Assembly (NCBI GenBank): GCA_905221605.1 | Contig: CAJNDS010002174.1 | Span: 428,599-492,598, forward strand | Direction of reading: 5' to 3' | Source of the DNA: Symbiodinium natans | Lineage: Eukaryota > Sar > Dinophyceae > Suessiales > Symbiodiniaceae | Length of the DNA: 64,000 bases | Shown: piece by piece, positions 21,809 through 32,077 of the stretch | Layout of the letters: each line of letters begins with the position of its first letter | Numbering within the stretch: position 1 is the first letter of the stretch | Notes under the pieces: generated by a model | What the model was told of the DNA's origin: nothing | Databases searched by the model: none | What the model saw: the letters and a program-made list of their open reading frames with translations, nothing else | Made by a program: the position numbers and the translations under genes

Positions 21809-22548
21809 ACCCTAAACCCTAAACCCTACTAGACAAATCCCCGCATCAGCCTTCGAGCCCTTTCCTTGATAAGTCGTTCTTCTTTTTTGGAGTAGTTTAT
21901 TTGGGGTAGCTGTCCTTGCTGCCTTGCTGGCCGGTCCTTGGATCTACCTATTATCATGGGAAGTGTGGCTTACAGGCTTCATGCTCCTTGCAATGAATCG
22001 ATGGCTTGCTCTTGAACCAGAAGCCACCGCACAACCCCAAAACCCGAGAGACCGCCCTAAAACCCCAAAGCCTCAAAACCCTACAAACCCTACCTGGGAC
22101 CCTGTTTACCTACAGTTTTACGGATTATGCCAACTAGAAATAGGGGGTACTTACTACTAAACTGGAAGTCAATAGGGTCTCAGCTAAACCCTGAACGGGG
22201 CCGTTACGAATCTGCAGCCTGGCGTCTAAGTGCGTGTGGACAAAAAACGTCGGGCTTGAACCTAAACCCTAAGCCCTGGACCCTGAACCCTAAACCCTTC
22301 CAGGAATTCGCCTCCCTCTCTCTCCCGCTCGCTTTCTCTCGTTCTCTAAAAGCGCGGCGAACAAGTGCTTGAATTGCAGGAGTTGGGGGCCGCAAGTCGA
22401 CCCTAAAACCTGAACCCCATACCGAAACCCTGCCAAAAGCAATCCCTAAACCCTAAACCCTAAACCCTAAACCCTAAACCCTAAACCCTAATAAACCCTA
22501 AACCCGAAACCCTACACCCTAGACCCTAGACCCTAAACCAGCTTCCAG

Positions 22549-22617
22549 GCAGCCCTCAGGCAATCTACTGGGGCAGGGACCTCAGAGCCCATGGCTTGAC
22601 GGGTCAAGCTTGTTATA
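22549..22617 (+). CDS. Candidate exon
   Basis: CTTCCAG, one base, QPSGNLLGQGPQSPWLDGSS then LL / GTGAGG. The donor is near-ideal. Confidence 0.45.
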
Positions 22618-22619
22618 GT

Positions 22620-23400
22620 GAGGGTTTACGGGTTTAGGGTTTAGGGTTTAGGGCTTCAAAGCTTCGGGTGGTTCATGCCGTTCAGGGTGTTTAGGGGGCT
22701 TTGGGTCTAGGGCTTCAGGGCTTCAGGGTTTACGGGCTTTACGGGTTTGGGGGCGTTTTAGGGGTTTATAAAGGGGGTCTTAGGGGCTTGCAGGGGTTGA
22801 GGGGGGCTCACGGGCTGGGCTTCGCGGGCTTTACATGCGGATCTCTTGTTCATTTTACGCGTTAGCAGACACGAGGGTGACGCAAGACCATGGCCCTCAA
22901 CCTCGAAAGACGTAGGCCCCCACTTCTGGGGTGCAAAATCAAGGGCGCGCAGATGATGGGATGTTTAGGGTTTAGGGTTCAGGGTTCCTAAACCCCAAGC
23001 CCAAATGCTAGAGTCCCCCACAACGAGTAGGGCTTATAGGGCTTAGGGTCAGAGATTCCCTAAGTCCCGTGGACTGCGGCAGAAAACAGCGCCGGCAAGC
23101 CCACTGAAACCCCTAGCCTTGGAAGCATTTCCAGTCATGCAAGGCGTAGCAGCAAATTTGTGAGATGGTTATGGTATCATATTTTTATGTTACCCGTTTT
23201 ATGATCACGTGTGATTATAGTTTTACCATACCATCGTACTAAATGATTATTTGATTATCTCATTAGAGAGACTGAACAGTACACTACACTGCAATAAATA
23301 TTGTAAACCATATGTGTGTATCTCTATACAGTATACTTTTCAGGTTACAGCAGTATATCATGACATTGCTAGATGCTGATATTATCATTTTATGGAGTCC
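22620..23400. other. Degenerate repeats, then AT-rich island
   Basis: GGGTTTACGGGC-type degenerate repeats to 22830, a weak island at 22869-22965 (frame MALNLERRRPPLLGC), then 23150-23400 is distinctly AT-rich with a small palindrome (GATCACGTGTGAT) and no coding signal. Confidence 0.5.
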
Positions 23401-23513
23401 TCAAAGTTCATCCTTAGAGGTGCGCGCCCTAAACCCTAAACCCTAAACCCTAAAACCTAAACCCTAAACTCTAAACCCTAAACCCTAATCCCTCTGTTGG
23501 CCCCTCTTGCGAG

Positions 23514-23576
23514 GCTTCCTTGAGCTCCGCGCACGGCAGCTGACACTCCCTCGCGGCACACCAGAGGACGATCCGG
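23514..23576 (+). CDS. Candidate exon
   Basis: TGCGAG then FLELRARQLTLPRGTPEDDP / GTTCAG. An inner acceptor GGCAG at 23538 is an alternative start. Confidence 0.47.
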
Positions 23577-23802
23577 GTTCAGGGTTTAGGTTTAGGGTTT
23601 AGGGTTTAGGGTTTAGGGTTTAGGGTTTAGGGTTAATTAGGGTTTAGGGGTTTAGGGTTTAGAGTTTAGCGTTTAGGGTTTAAGGTTTCGAGTTGAGGGG
23701 GGGGGGGGCGGTTCAGGGCTTGGGGCTTGGGGATTGGGGACATGGGGTGGATGTCGGGGAACTTTGCGGCCACAGGGATAGCAAGGTGCGAGGGGGCCCT
23801 CC

Positions 23803-24012
23803 ATGAAGGAATTTAAGCAAGCAATCTTTCGGTCGGCATGCACTCAGAAGCAAGTCTTGTTCATCGGCTCCCCTCCCATCTCTCAGGAGTTCGGTACAAA
23901 CTCTGTATGGCGTTCAGCGTTCTATGTGTCAGTCTTTTCGGGGTGCCAGGGGGCTGACCCGCCATCCCGAAGCCATTGGCCTCCAAGGCCAAGACTTCCT
24001 GGAACCGCATAG
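23803..24012 (+). CDS. Unidentified ORF, 69 aa
   Basis: ATG start, MKEFKQAIFRSACTQKQVLF and on to a proline-rich end. A minus-strand ORF of 135 aa (23861-24268) overlaps it and is also plausible (for example MFAPKNPWMKGLGFIIPG). The second half of that ORF crosses a repeat shared with 5540-5585. Only one strand can be real; I cannot decide. Confidence 0.3.
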   Translation: MKEFKQAIFRSACTQKQVLFIGSPPISQEFGTNSVWRSAFYVSVFSGCQGADPPSRSHWPPRPRLPGTA

Positions 24013-24325
24013 GCATTCTGTGAAGTTCTCTGACACTGTATGGGTGTTTCTCCGAAACAGGGGACCCCCCAAAGACCCTCAAAGAGTATGATGCTGACTC
24101 ACGGAGCTCCGAAAAAACGTACCCAAATTTCGGGAAGCCAACGTTTCCCGGGATGATGAACCCTAATCCCTTCATCCAGGGATTTTTGGGAGCGAACATC
24201 TTCTCAGTTTCAACCTCAGAGTTTAACACCTTCACGTCGGGGCATCGATGGCAGCCTAGCAGCATCACACCAGCCAGGGTTCAGGGTTTGGGGTTTAGGG
24301 CTTTAGGGTTCCGAAAAGAGTCCAG

Positions 24326-24384
24326 GACTTTGCACTGGTGCGTTTGGGCTGCCTCGCGCGCGTGCAGGCCCTGCCGGCACTCTA
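24326..24384 (+). CDS. Candidate exon
   Basis: GTCCAG / DFALVRLGCLARVQALPAL, then TA / GTAGAC, or a TAG stop at 24383. Confidence 0.47.
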
Positions 24385-24545
24385 GTAGACTCAGTTGGGA
24401 TTCAGGGTTCAGGGTTTAGGGTTCAGGGTTTAGGGTTTAGGGTTTAGGGGGTTTTGTTGTGTTTAGCTATTTCCCTCCACCCCTAAACCTGTAACCCTGA
24501 ACCTTCGACCGTTGCCTGGGATAAGTTCGCGTGTGAGCAGGACGT

Positions 24546-24666
24546 CTACTTGTGGGTTCATGGGTATTTATAAGTAAGGTTACGGTTAGCAGTATGGTAA
24601 GCAGACCTATAAGCCTACTTCGGGTACTTATCACCCTACTTGTTATTACCCATGAACCTCCAAGCA
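24546..24666. mobile_element. Family C MITE
   Basis: CTTGTGGGTTCATGG at the left, CCATGAACCTCCAAG at the right. Confidence 0.7.
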
Positions 24667-24976
24667 GGGCTTTGGGTTTCAGCCCTAAACCTTAAACCTT
24701 AAACCTTAAACCCTAAACCCTAAACCCTAAACCCTAAACCCTAAACCCTAAACCCTAAACCCTAAACCCTTAGATCTGCAGTGGGGGAGGAAGGGCTCTC
24801 GAGGTCTCAGGGCTTTTTGTTGGGTGTGATGGTCCTGGGCCCAAGGATCTCTAGGTTGGAGGCAGTGGGGCCCAAATTAGGACTTATCGGGCCTATATCG
24901 GGCTTATGGGGCGGTTTAGGGTTTAGGGCTTGGGGCTTGGGGGTTCAGGGTTTAGGGTTCAGGGTTGAGGATTCAG

Positions 24977-25039
24977 AACCTGGTGGAGAAGCGCTCAGAG
25001 GGTTGCAATGAGCTCCAGCCAGGCTATTCAACACCATAA
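24977..25039 (+). CDS. Candidate exon
   Basis: GATTCAG / NLVEKRSEGCNELQPGYSTP, then TAA at 25037. A GTTGCA at 25001 could be an earlier donor. Confidence 0.42.
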   Translation, partial: NLVEKRSEGCNELQPGYSTP

Positions 25040-25218
25040 CCTTGCAGTCTTACTTTAGCCAATAGACGAACGCCACACCCTAAACCCTAAACCCTAAACC
25101 CTAAACCCTAAACCCTAAACCCTGTGGGTTTAGGGTCATTTAGTAGGAACCATAACTCTAAACCTGTTCTTTCTTGGTTGTGGGGGCCTGACGACATCTT
25201 GCCCGTACACCCCGTCAG

Positions 25219-25508
25219 CCACTAATCGCTCGTCGGATCGCTTGACCAAGCTGAGCCAACTGGCACGACCCCCGGCCAAGGCACCCCACAGCTCTGGCTT
25301 CGCGCCCAGGTCCGCGGGTTGGACCCGGGCAAAGTGGCAGAACGGGCCGATGCGTGCAAAAAAGGCACAGTCGGTTGGCAGGCGTTTGTGTCAATCTCAA
25401 ACTGCGGAGACGAAGCCTGACTTCGTGAAGCAAATCGACCGGTTCGTCAACCAGTTCCAGGTGAGGTTTGCGCTGAATGTGTTCGTCATCCTCGACTGCT
25501 GGCTTGGG
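25219..25508 (+). CDS. Large candidate exon ending in a membrane span
   Basis: CCGTCAG, two bases, then about 96 open codons, the longest exon candidate. A basic N-part (RAKKAQSVGRRLCQSQ) is followed by DFVKQIDRFVNQFQ and a hydrophobic span VRFALNVFVILDCWLG before GTAGAA; GTGAGG at 25461 is an alternative donor. The layout recalls a segment just before or within an ion-transport domain (S3-like xNVFVILD). This is a guess from shape, not an identification. Confidence 0.55.
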
Positions 25509-25699
25509 GTAGAAGGCTTAGGGCTTTGGGCGTAGAAAAGCTTAGAGTTTCGAGTGTAGGTTGCTATAATTGCCCCCCCCCCAAGAGAAGAAGATTGATC
25601 GAAAGGGGTCCTTAAATGAGAGCCGCCCAAAACCCTAAACCCCTATAAACCCCTAAACCCCTAAACCCTAAACCTCAAACCCCCCCCCCCCCAACCCAG

Positions 25700-25787
25700 G
25701 ATTTGAGTGGGTTCCAGTCCTTGAAATCCAGCTGGATGCTACTGGGACTCCGGGAGAGGCAGCTTCTTGCCCCCTGGCCGAGAAGCT
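25700..25787 (+). CDS. Candidate exon
   Basis: AACCCAG, two bases, FEWVPVLEIQLDATGTPGEA then ASCPLAEK / GTAACT. Another frame (DLSGFQSLKSSWMLLGLRER) is also open. Confidence 0.48.
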
Positions 25788-25799
25788 GTAACTTACGGG

Positions 25800-26200
25800 A
25801 TGTTTTAGGCTAAGGGCTTTAGGCTTATGAGGGCTTCTAAGGGCTCTGCAGGGCTCATAAGGGCTTTTGAGGGCTTATATAAGGGTGTAAGGCTTATGAG
25901 GCTGATATGAGCATCGGACAAAGCCTCTGGAAGAGGAAGCCATGATTAGAGGAGTCATGTGGAATTCACAAGTCTGCTCTACCACGAAAACCGAGAGGGG
26001 CCGACCCTAAACCGATACCCAGCTCCCATAGATAATGCCTGCATAACCGGTAGGGGGCCGACCCTATTCCACGCGACAGACAGTCGGGACGTACTAGAGG
26101 TTTGGACCGCTACTCATATAAGGGCTTTTGCGGGCTGGAGGGTTTTAGGCTTATGAGGCTTGTATAAGGGCTTTTGAGGGCTTCTATGCGCCGACATCAA
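25800..26200. repeat. GAGGGCTT(A/C)TA repeat region
   Basis: GGGCTTTTGAGGGCTTATA-type units at 25805-25890 and again at 26115-26190 bracket a unique 220 bp; a 65-codon ORF inside (25959-26156) spans both unique and repeat sequence and is not trusted. Confidence 0.55.
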
Positions 26201-26405
26201 ACCTCCCCTCGGGTTTCCCCCCCCCCACCACGGCATAGAAGCCCCCCGAATCGATCTCCAACGGCCTAATCCCCTCCCCTTAATATCCAAACGGCCCTCG
26301 CCTACTCCCGAATTTCAAAATATTCCCCATACCCTATAACGTATGTATAATGGGAGTCATGAATGTTAGGGGGTAGGGGGAAGGGATTCCCGTGCCCCAA
26401 GCAAG

Positions 26406-26469
26406 GTTCGACACTTCCTGTCGGATGGCATCGAGGAGTTTGCCTCCTGTCTTCGAAGGGCAGCGGAAA
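26406..26469 (+). CDS. Candidate exon with GC donor
   Basis: AGCAAG / VRHFLSDGIEEFASCLRRAA then E / GCACCC. The intron would begin directly with CCCTAAA repeats, the reverse of the usual order. Helix-rich, no family recognised. Confidence 0.5.
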
Positions 26470-26669
26470 GCACCCTAAACCCTCCACCCTAAACCCCAAA
26501 CCCTATAAACCCTGAACCCTAAACCCTGAACACTGAACACTGAACCCTGAACCCTGAACCCTGAACCCTAAACCCTAAACCTAAACCCTAAACCTAAACC
26601 CTAAACCCTAAACCCTAAACCCTAAACCCTAAACCCTAAACCCTAAACCCTAAACCCTACCTTTCTCAG

Positions 26670-26756
26670 GCTTTTGTCTGCGAGTTCCTGCCCGACTGTG
26701 TGGGAAAGGCGCGGGCCAATCGCAACGTTGGTCTTCACCTCCTCCTGGAGGCGAGA
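26670..26756 (+). CDS. Candidate exon
   Basis: TTTCTCAG / AFVCEFLPDCVGKARANRNV then GLHLLLEAR / GTTTAGGG. Twenty-nine codons, phase 0-0, good acceptor. Followed by about 600 bp of TTTGGGG/TTTAGGG repeats. Confidence 0.58.
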
Positions 26757-27350
26757 GTTTAGGGTTTAGGGTTTACGGTTTGGGGTTTACGGTTTGGGGT
26801 TTAGGGTTTAGGGTTTGGGGTTTAGGGTTTAGGGTTTTGGGGTTTGGGGTTTAGGGTTTGGGGTTTAGGGTTTGGGGTTTGGGGTTTAGGGTTTGGGGTT
26901 TGGGGGTTAGGGTTTGGGGTTTAGGGTCTAGGGTTTGGGGTTTGGGGTTTAGGGTTTGGGGTTTAGGGTTTGGGGTTTAGGGTTCAGGGTTTGGGGTTTA
27001 GGGTTTGGGGTTTAGGTTTTACGGTTTGGGGTTTAGGGTTTGGGGTTTGCGGTTTAGGGTTTTGGGGTTTAGGGTTTGGGGTTCAGGGTTTGGGGTTTGG
27101 GGTTTGGGGTTTAGGGTTTGGGGTTTAGGGTTTTGGGGTTTAGGGTTTGGGGTTCAGGGTTTGGGGTTTGGGGTTTAGGGTTTAGGGTTTGGGGTTTGGG
27201 GTTTGGGGTTTACGGTTTGGGGTTTAGGGTTTAGGGTTTGGGGTTTGGGGTTTAGGGTTTGGGGTTTAGGGTTTGGGGTTTAGGGTTTGGGGTTTTGGGG
27301 TTTAGGCTTTCGGGTTTGGGATTTAGGGTTTGGGGGTCTTGGGGTTTAGG
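26757..27350 (+). repeat. Mixed TTTGGGG/TTTAGGG field
   Basis: About 600 bp, the longest telomere-type block, alternating TTTGGGG and TTTAGGG with TTTACGG and TTCAGGG variants. Begins at the donor of the 26670 exon. Confidence 0.92.
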
Positions 27351-27548
27351 GTTTTGGTTTAGGGTGTTTAGGGTATAGGGTTTCGGGCTTAAGGTTTTGG
27401 GTTTCGGTTTGAAGGTATAGATAGGGGTTCGGGCCTGGGGGTTTAGGGTTAAGGGTTTCGGGTGGGGGGGGTTTATGGGGTTTTCGAGGTTTACGGGTTT
27501 TAGGGTTCAATTCGAGCCTGGGGTTCAGGGCTTTCAGTTGGTCTTCAG

Positions 27549-27592
27549 GGACTTCTGGCGTCAAGGGGCTTCCGGCTTGTAGTTCCCAGCAG
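27549..27592 (+). CDS. Candidate exon
   Basis: GTCTTCAG / GLLASRGFRLVVPS plus two bases / GTTTGC. Confidence 0.38.
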
Positions 27593-27751
27593 GTTTGCTG
27601 TTGGGTTTGGGGGACCCTTCTCTCAAAGCCTGGGAGCACCTGAAAACCCTGTAACCTGATAAGGACCCCAAGAAGGGTACCCCGAGTTTCGGAAGCCACC
27701 AGATGGGGTGCACATGGGGGGGGGGTGCCTTTCTTGGGAGACAACCACTGC

Positions 27752-27752
<1 letters not shown>

Positions 27753-27804
<52 letters not shown>
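27753..27804 (+). repeat. Poly-C tract
   Basis: About 52 consecutive C. Similar shorter runs at 31445-31480, 42380-42400 and 44077-44096. Length is prone to assembly error. Confidence 0.85.
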
Positions 27805-28124
27805 ATCCCCTCCTCCCTCCCCTCCCCCGGCCCCTCCCCCTCCTCTCCCCCTCGCCCATTTATCTCAAGTTTGGAGTCCTCTCCAAAGCCTGGGCCCGCG
27901 GTGCATAGAAGGGAATGAGGGAATTGGGCACCTTATATCCCGCAATAAACCCTCATTCCCTCAGAACCAGGAAGTTGAGTCAGCTACCTCCCCAAAGACT
28001 ACAGTCTACACCTGAACCCTAAACCCTAAACCCTAAACCCTAAACCCTAAACCCCAAGCCCTAAACCCTAAACCCTAAACCCCAAGCCCTAATCCCCAAA
28101 CCCTACAACCTCCCACTCTGGGAG

Positions 28125-28190
28125 GTCTTGGTTCACCTCATCGAGCACCTGCAGCAAGCAGCCCAAAAGCTTACGCAGGGCCAGTCGGAG
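28125..28190 (+). CDS. Candidate exon
   Basis: TGGGAG / VLVHLIEHLQQAAQKLTQGQ then SE / GTGTGC. Twenty-two codons, phase 0-0; a leucine/glutamine helix. Confidence 0.52.
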
Positions 28191-28464
28191 GTGTGCCCAG
28201 GTTTTGGGAGTGGGGCAAGCTTAAGGTTTAGGGTTTAGGGTTTAGGGTTTAGGGTTTAGGGTTTATGGTTTAGTTGCGGGTTCGGCCTTTCAGTGTCAGG
28301 GCTTTCGGGTTGAGGGTTTGGGGCTTTGATCTTGTTCGATGTGTTTTCGCGCGCTGCTCCGTTCCTCCTGAAATGCCTCCCTTCTTTCTGCGGGGGTTTA
28401 GGTTTTAGGGTTTAGGGTTTAGGGTTTAGGGTTTGGGGTTTGGGGTTTGGGGTTTGGGTTTGAG

Positions 28465-28551
28465 GTCACTGGGGTCTGTCTATACGTACCTCTTTCTCAT
28501 CGAAGGCCTTATCAAGAGGAGCACCAAAAAGCGACCCCTGGCGCCCATTCA
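28465..28551 (+). CDS. Candidate exon, hydrophobic then basic
   Basis: GTTTGAG, one base, SLGSVYTYLFLIEGLIKRST then KKRPLAPIQ. A short membrane-like helix with a basic tail. No GT donor at the 3' end. Confidence 0.42.
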
Positions 28552-28880
28552 GAACCCGAAACCCTGAACCCTGAACCCTGAACCCCTGAACCCCTGAACC
28601 CCTGAACCTCTGAACCCCTGAACCCCTGAACCCTCCTTAGACGCATGGCCATAAACAAGGATTGCAGCCCCAGCGCCTCTTGTGCCCAAGGGTCTTTTTG
28701 TGGCTTCCAAGGCTGTCCTTCATCGGGGCGCCCAAAACGGGCCCCCAATTTTGAGAACTACGCGTGTTTAGGGTTTCGGGTTTAGGGTTTAGGGTTCAGG
28801 GTTTAGGGTTAGGGTTTAGGGTTTAGGGTTTAGGGTTTAGGGTTTAGGGGTACCCTGGTACCCCAAACTTCCTTACTCAG

Positions 28881-28944
28881 AACCACTGCGTCAACCTGAC
28901 CCTGGGACCAAAAGTCCCGATCTTGGGCTTCCAAGTGCTGGACA
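28881..28944 (+). CDS. Candidate exon
   Basis: TTACTCAG / NHCVNLTLGPKVPILGFQVL then D / GTAGGG. Beta-rich composition. Confidence 0.52.
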
Positions 28945-28997
28945 GTAGGGTTTAGGGTTTAGGGTTTAGGGTTTGGGGTTTAGGGTTTAGGGTTTAG

Positions 28998-29093
28998 GGT
29001 TCCCTGGAGGTGAAGATGATACATGTGGACCTTTCTGACTTCGCAGAGTTCATCTCCATTGTCCACAATAGGCTGGCACGTTTGGTTCCTTGG
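28998..29093 (+). CDS. Candidate exon
   Basis: TTTAG acceptor inside a telomere-type unit, then GSLEVKMIHVDLSDFAEFIS and IVHNRLARLVPW. TTCGCAG at 29046 is an alternative acceptor. The 3' end runs into a G-tract and CCCTAAA without GT. Confidence 0.48.
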
Positions 29094-29177
29094 GGGGGGC
29101 AAACCCTAAACCCTAAACCCTAAACCCTAAACCCTAAACCCTAAACCCTAAACCCTAAACCCTGGATCCTAAACAAG

Positions 29178-29250
29178 GGCCAAGGGGGCGTTAGAGCTGG
29201 TAGAGAGGTTTGGATCGCGTGCCAGAGGGCCAGAGATGTTTCTCAAAACC
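29178..29250 (+). CDS. Candidate exon
   Basis: AACAAG, one base, AKGALELVERFGSRARGPEM then FLKT. It runs into CCCCAAACCC; no GT donor seen. Confidence 0.4.
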
Positions 29251-29524
29251 CCAAACCCTAAACTCGAAGCCCTAAAACCTCAACCCTATACCCTGCACAC
29301 CCTAGACCTAAACCCTAAACCCTAAACCCTAAACCCTAAACCCTAAACCCTAAACCCCATGAGCCTTGAAGCCTACACCCTATAGGGCAGGGCTTACTTT
29401 CAGGCTTACTGGGCCTCGTCCTGTTCCTTGCAGGACGCATCAACCCTATGCCCCGAACCTCGGAAACCTCAACGAGCCGCAAGCCCTAAACCCTAAACCC
29501 TAAACCCTAAACCCTAAATTCCCG

Positions 29525-29592
29525 TGTGGAAACTTGTGGACTACCTGAATACATGATGTGGCCCACCCGCCTCTGGGGCCGGTTCGCGCTAA
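29525..29592 (+). CDS. Candidate exon, perfect donor
   Basis: Frame VETCGLPEYMMWPTRLWGRF then AL ends at GTAAGT, the only textbook GTAAGT donor among the exon candidates, repeated as GTAAGTAAG. No clear acceptor. TCGLPEYM faintly recalls a kinase activation loop; I give that no weight. Confidence 0.4.
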
Positions 29593-29814
29593 GTAAGTAA
29601 GTAGCGCTGCGGGGTGATAGGTTAGGCTGCCAGGCTTTCGGGCTTCGGGCTCAGGCATGAATGAAATCCCATAGCCTAGGATGCTCAAGCTTTGCATACA
29701 AAATCCTAGAACCCTACAACAAAAGCCCCAAAAGTGAACCTGCCAAGCCCTTCAGCAGCAGCATAAACCCTAAACCCTAACCCCTAAACCCTAAACCCTA
29801 AACCCTTGGTGCAG

Positions 29815-29886
29815 GTTCATCTTCTCAACTTGCATCAGTCGCAGCAGGATCTCAGTGGAAGACTCCCGCAGATCGGGCCCCAGGGG
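29815..29886 (+). CDS. Candidate exon
   Basis: GGTGCAG / VHLLNLHQSQQDLSGRLPQI then GPQG / GTGTAG. Twenty-four codons, phase 0-0. Confidence 0.5.
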
Positions 29887-30325
29887 GTGTAGCGGCTGGT
29901 ATGTTTTAAAGGTCTTAGAAGACTGTGTTGTTTAGGGTTTAGGCTTTATGAACCTGCACCATGAGTTTAGGGTTTAGGGTTTAGGGTTTAGGGTTTAGGG
30001 TTTAGGGATTAGGGCTTAGGGTTTAGGATTTGGGCATTTCTCGGCCGTGAAGATGAAGCGTCGAGCAGGCTGGCGAGGTTCGCTTTTGTTTCCTCAACCC
30101 TAAACTCCAAAACCCTAAAACCCTAAACCCCAAAACCCTAAAACCTTAAACCCTAAACCCTAAACCCTAAACCCCAAACCCCAAACCCCAAACCCTTTGA
30201 GCCATTGGCTTTTTTAGAAGCTCAGGTTCAGGGCATTGTTTTGTTGCCTACTACCGCTCTAGACCCTAGACCCGAAACCCGAAACCCGAAACCCCGAACC
30301 CGGCCTTCGAGGATGGTACTTGCAG

Positions 30326-30397
30326 ATGACTTCGGCCAATTGGTCGCGGACCCACGAGAAAGACACAGACACCACCACCTTGGCCTATGGCGTTAAG
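30326..30397 (+). CDS. Candidate exon
   Basis: ACTTGCAG / MTSANWSRTHEKDTDTTTLA then YGVK / GTGCGT. Strong splice sites on both sides. Confidence 0.52.
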
Positions 30398-30639
30398 GTG
30401 CGTCTTGCGAGGTTTAGAGTTTAGGGTTGAGGGTTTTTCTGGTTTAGGGTGTTTAGGGCTTTTAGGGTCTTTAGGGTTTTCATGGTTTTTAGGGGTGTTA
30501 GGGTGTTTAGGGTTTAGGGTTATTGATGAAGGCTGCGTTGTGAGGAAGATGGTTAGAGACCCTAAACCCCTAAGCCCTAATCCCTAAGCCCTAAAGCCCC
30601 AAAGCCCTAAAGCCCTAATAGCCTGAGCCCCCCCCCCCC

Positions 30640-30716
30640 CCCAAAAAAAAAAAAAAAATACTATAAAATCATAATAATCATAATAATCATCATAATAATC
30701 ATAATAAGAATAATGA
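30640..30716. repeat. Poly-A and (ATAATC)n
   Basis: C/A homopolymers, then ATAATCATAATAATC trinucleotide-like repeats. Confidence 0.85.
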
Positions 30717-30914
30717 TGCCCTTGTGCCGGCCGGCCCTAAACGTTTCATTCGACTCTTTCGGCGTTTCTGGTTCCGGAGAAACCCTCAACCCCCCAAAAC
30801 CCCAAACCCTCAACCCTGAACCCTAAACCCTAAACCCTAAACCCTAAACCCTAAACCCTCAACCCCCTAAACCCTAGAACCCTCGGTCCCCCCACTTCTG
30901 CCCTTGGTTGCCAG

Positions 30915-30978
30915 GAGATGCTCCAGCGGCAGAAGTTTTTACAGGAGCCCTGGCTGAATTTGGGCGCTAAAACTTCAG
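30915..30978 (+). CDS. Candidate exon
   Basis: TTGCCAG / EMLQRQKFLQEPWLNLGAKT then S / GTTTCG. Confidence 0.5.
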
Positions 30979-31101
30979 GTTTCGGGTTTCGGAGGTGGGA
31001 GGTCTTAGGGCTTAGGGTTTAGAATCTTTAAGGGTTTAGGGTTTAGGGTTTAGGGTTTAGGGTTCAGGGTTCAGGGTTCAGGGTTTAGGGTTTAGGGTTT
31101 A

Positions 31102-31335
31102 ATGTTGACTTCGCATTAATAAACCCCCCCCCCTTCATTGATCAATCTCTCCGGCCAGGGCCTCCTCAATAATGTTCGCCTAAATCCTGGTAGGACGTAG
31201 TATTAGTTTAGTATTAGGTAGTAGTAAAAACCGAATTTTCCGGGTTGGATTTTATAATTGTGGCGGGTTACAATATTGTGTTCCGGCAGCTGGATTTTAC
31301 AATTGTAGCGGGAATCATTAATGTGAAGTCAACAT
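31102..31335. mobile_element. Family B MITE, 234 bp
   Basis: Ends ATGTTGACTTCGCATTAAT and ATTAATGTGAAGTCAACAT, flanked by TA on both sides. Removing it restores an intact TTTAGGG array. TA (or TTA) duplication suggests Tc1/mariner or Harbinger-like mobilisation. Confidence 0.88.
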
Positions 31336-31385
31336 TAGGGTTTAGGGTTTAGGGTTTAGGGTTCAAAGCAGCTTCTTCTTGCAGA

Positions 31386-31443
31386 AGGTTCCCTAGTACT
31401 CCCTGCGGCCTCCCCAAGCTTCCCTAAGGTTCCCTGGGCACCT

Positions 31444-31446
<3 letters not shown>
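31386..31446. repeat. Family G repeat (GGTTCCCTAG type)
   Basis: GGTTCCCTAGTACTCCCT through GGTTCCCTGGGCACCTAC. Related copies at 60679-60760 and 19226-19290. Confidence 0.6.
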
Positions 31447-31480
<34 letters not shown>

Positions 31481-31615
31481 TAGCCCGCCTCCCTAAACCC
31501 TATTCCCTACACCCTAAAACCTAAACCCTATTCCCTAAACCCTAAACCCTAAACCCTAAACCCTCAGAACCCTTGTGTCTCAAGACCGAAGCAACGCTTC
31601 GGTCTTTCAGCCCAG

Positions 31616-31694
31616 GAAGTGATATCGCGGCTCGGCGCGGAAATTCATCGAACCCATCCTCGTAGAGTCGGGGTGCTCCTTTCACCTTTGAAGG
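31616..31694 (+). CDS. Candidate exon
   Basis: AGCCCAG / EVISRLGAEIHRTHPRRVGV then LLSPLK / GTTTAGGG. Just upstream, 31582-31606 is an inverted repeat (AAGACCGAAG / CTTCGGTCTT). Confidence 0.52.
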
Positions 31695-31752
31695 GTTTAG
31701 GGTTTAGGGTTTAGGGTTTCGGGTTTAGGGTTTAGGGTTTAGGGTCTTGCTC

Positions 31753-31892
31753 CAAGAACATGGGCGACGGTCATACTGATTCCTGCATGCATGTGTCCAG
31801 TAAGGTGTTCGATGTGGTGAGCACATCTTTGCTTGCTTTCGCTGCTGTGATTGAGGCCAAAAGTTTTCTGAAGATTCGGGACTTCAGTTGTC
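31753..31892 (+). CDS. Candidate exon or small ORF start
   Basis: After CTCCAAG: MGDGHTDSCMHVSSKVFDVV then STSLLAFAAVIEAKSFLKIR. ATG at 31760. A membrane-like run LLAFAAVIEA is present. No GT at the end; the 3' limit is uncertain. Confidence 0.38.
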
Positions 31893-32042
31893 CACCAAAC
31901 ATTAGCAAACCCAACCCCCTAAAAACCTTGCACCTAACCAGAACCCTTAAACTCCTAACTCCTAAACCCTAAACCCTAAACCCTAAACCCTAAACCCTCA
32001 ACCCCCCTCCTGGGTGGATGCGGATCCTTAGGTCTCCTGCAG

Positions 32043-32077
32043 CGTCGCCGGGTGATGGCCAAAAACAATCTTGAGAC
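32043..32077 (+). CDS. Candidate exon, 35 nt
   Basis: CTCCTGCAG / RRRVMAKNNLE plus two bases / GTGATG. Confidence 0.42.

Noticed and set aside
27561-27918. Poly-Gly/poly-Pro ORFs
   Set aside because: Due to the poly-C run at 27753-27804.
30003-30087. Kinase glycine-loop resemblance (FGHFSAVKMKR) and 29525 TCGLPEYM
   Set aside because: Isolated motifs in the wrong order for one kinase, with no other kinase motif nearby.
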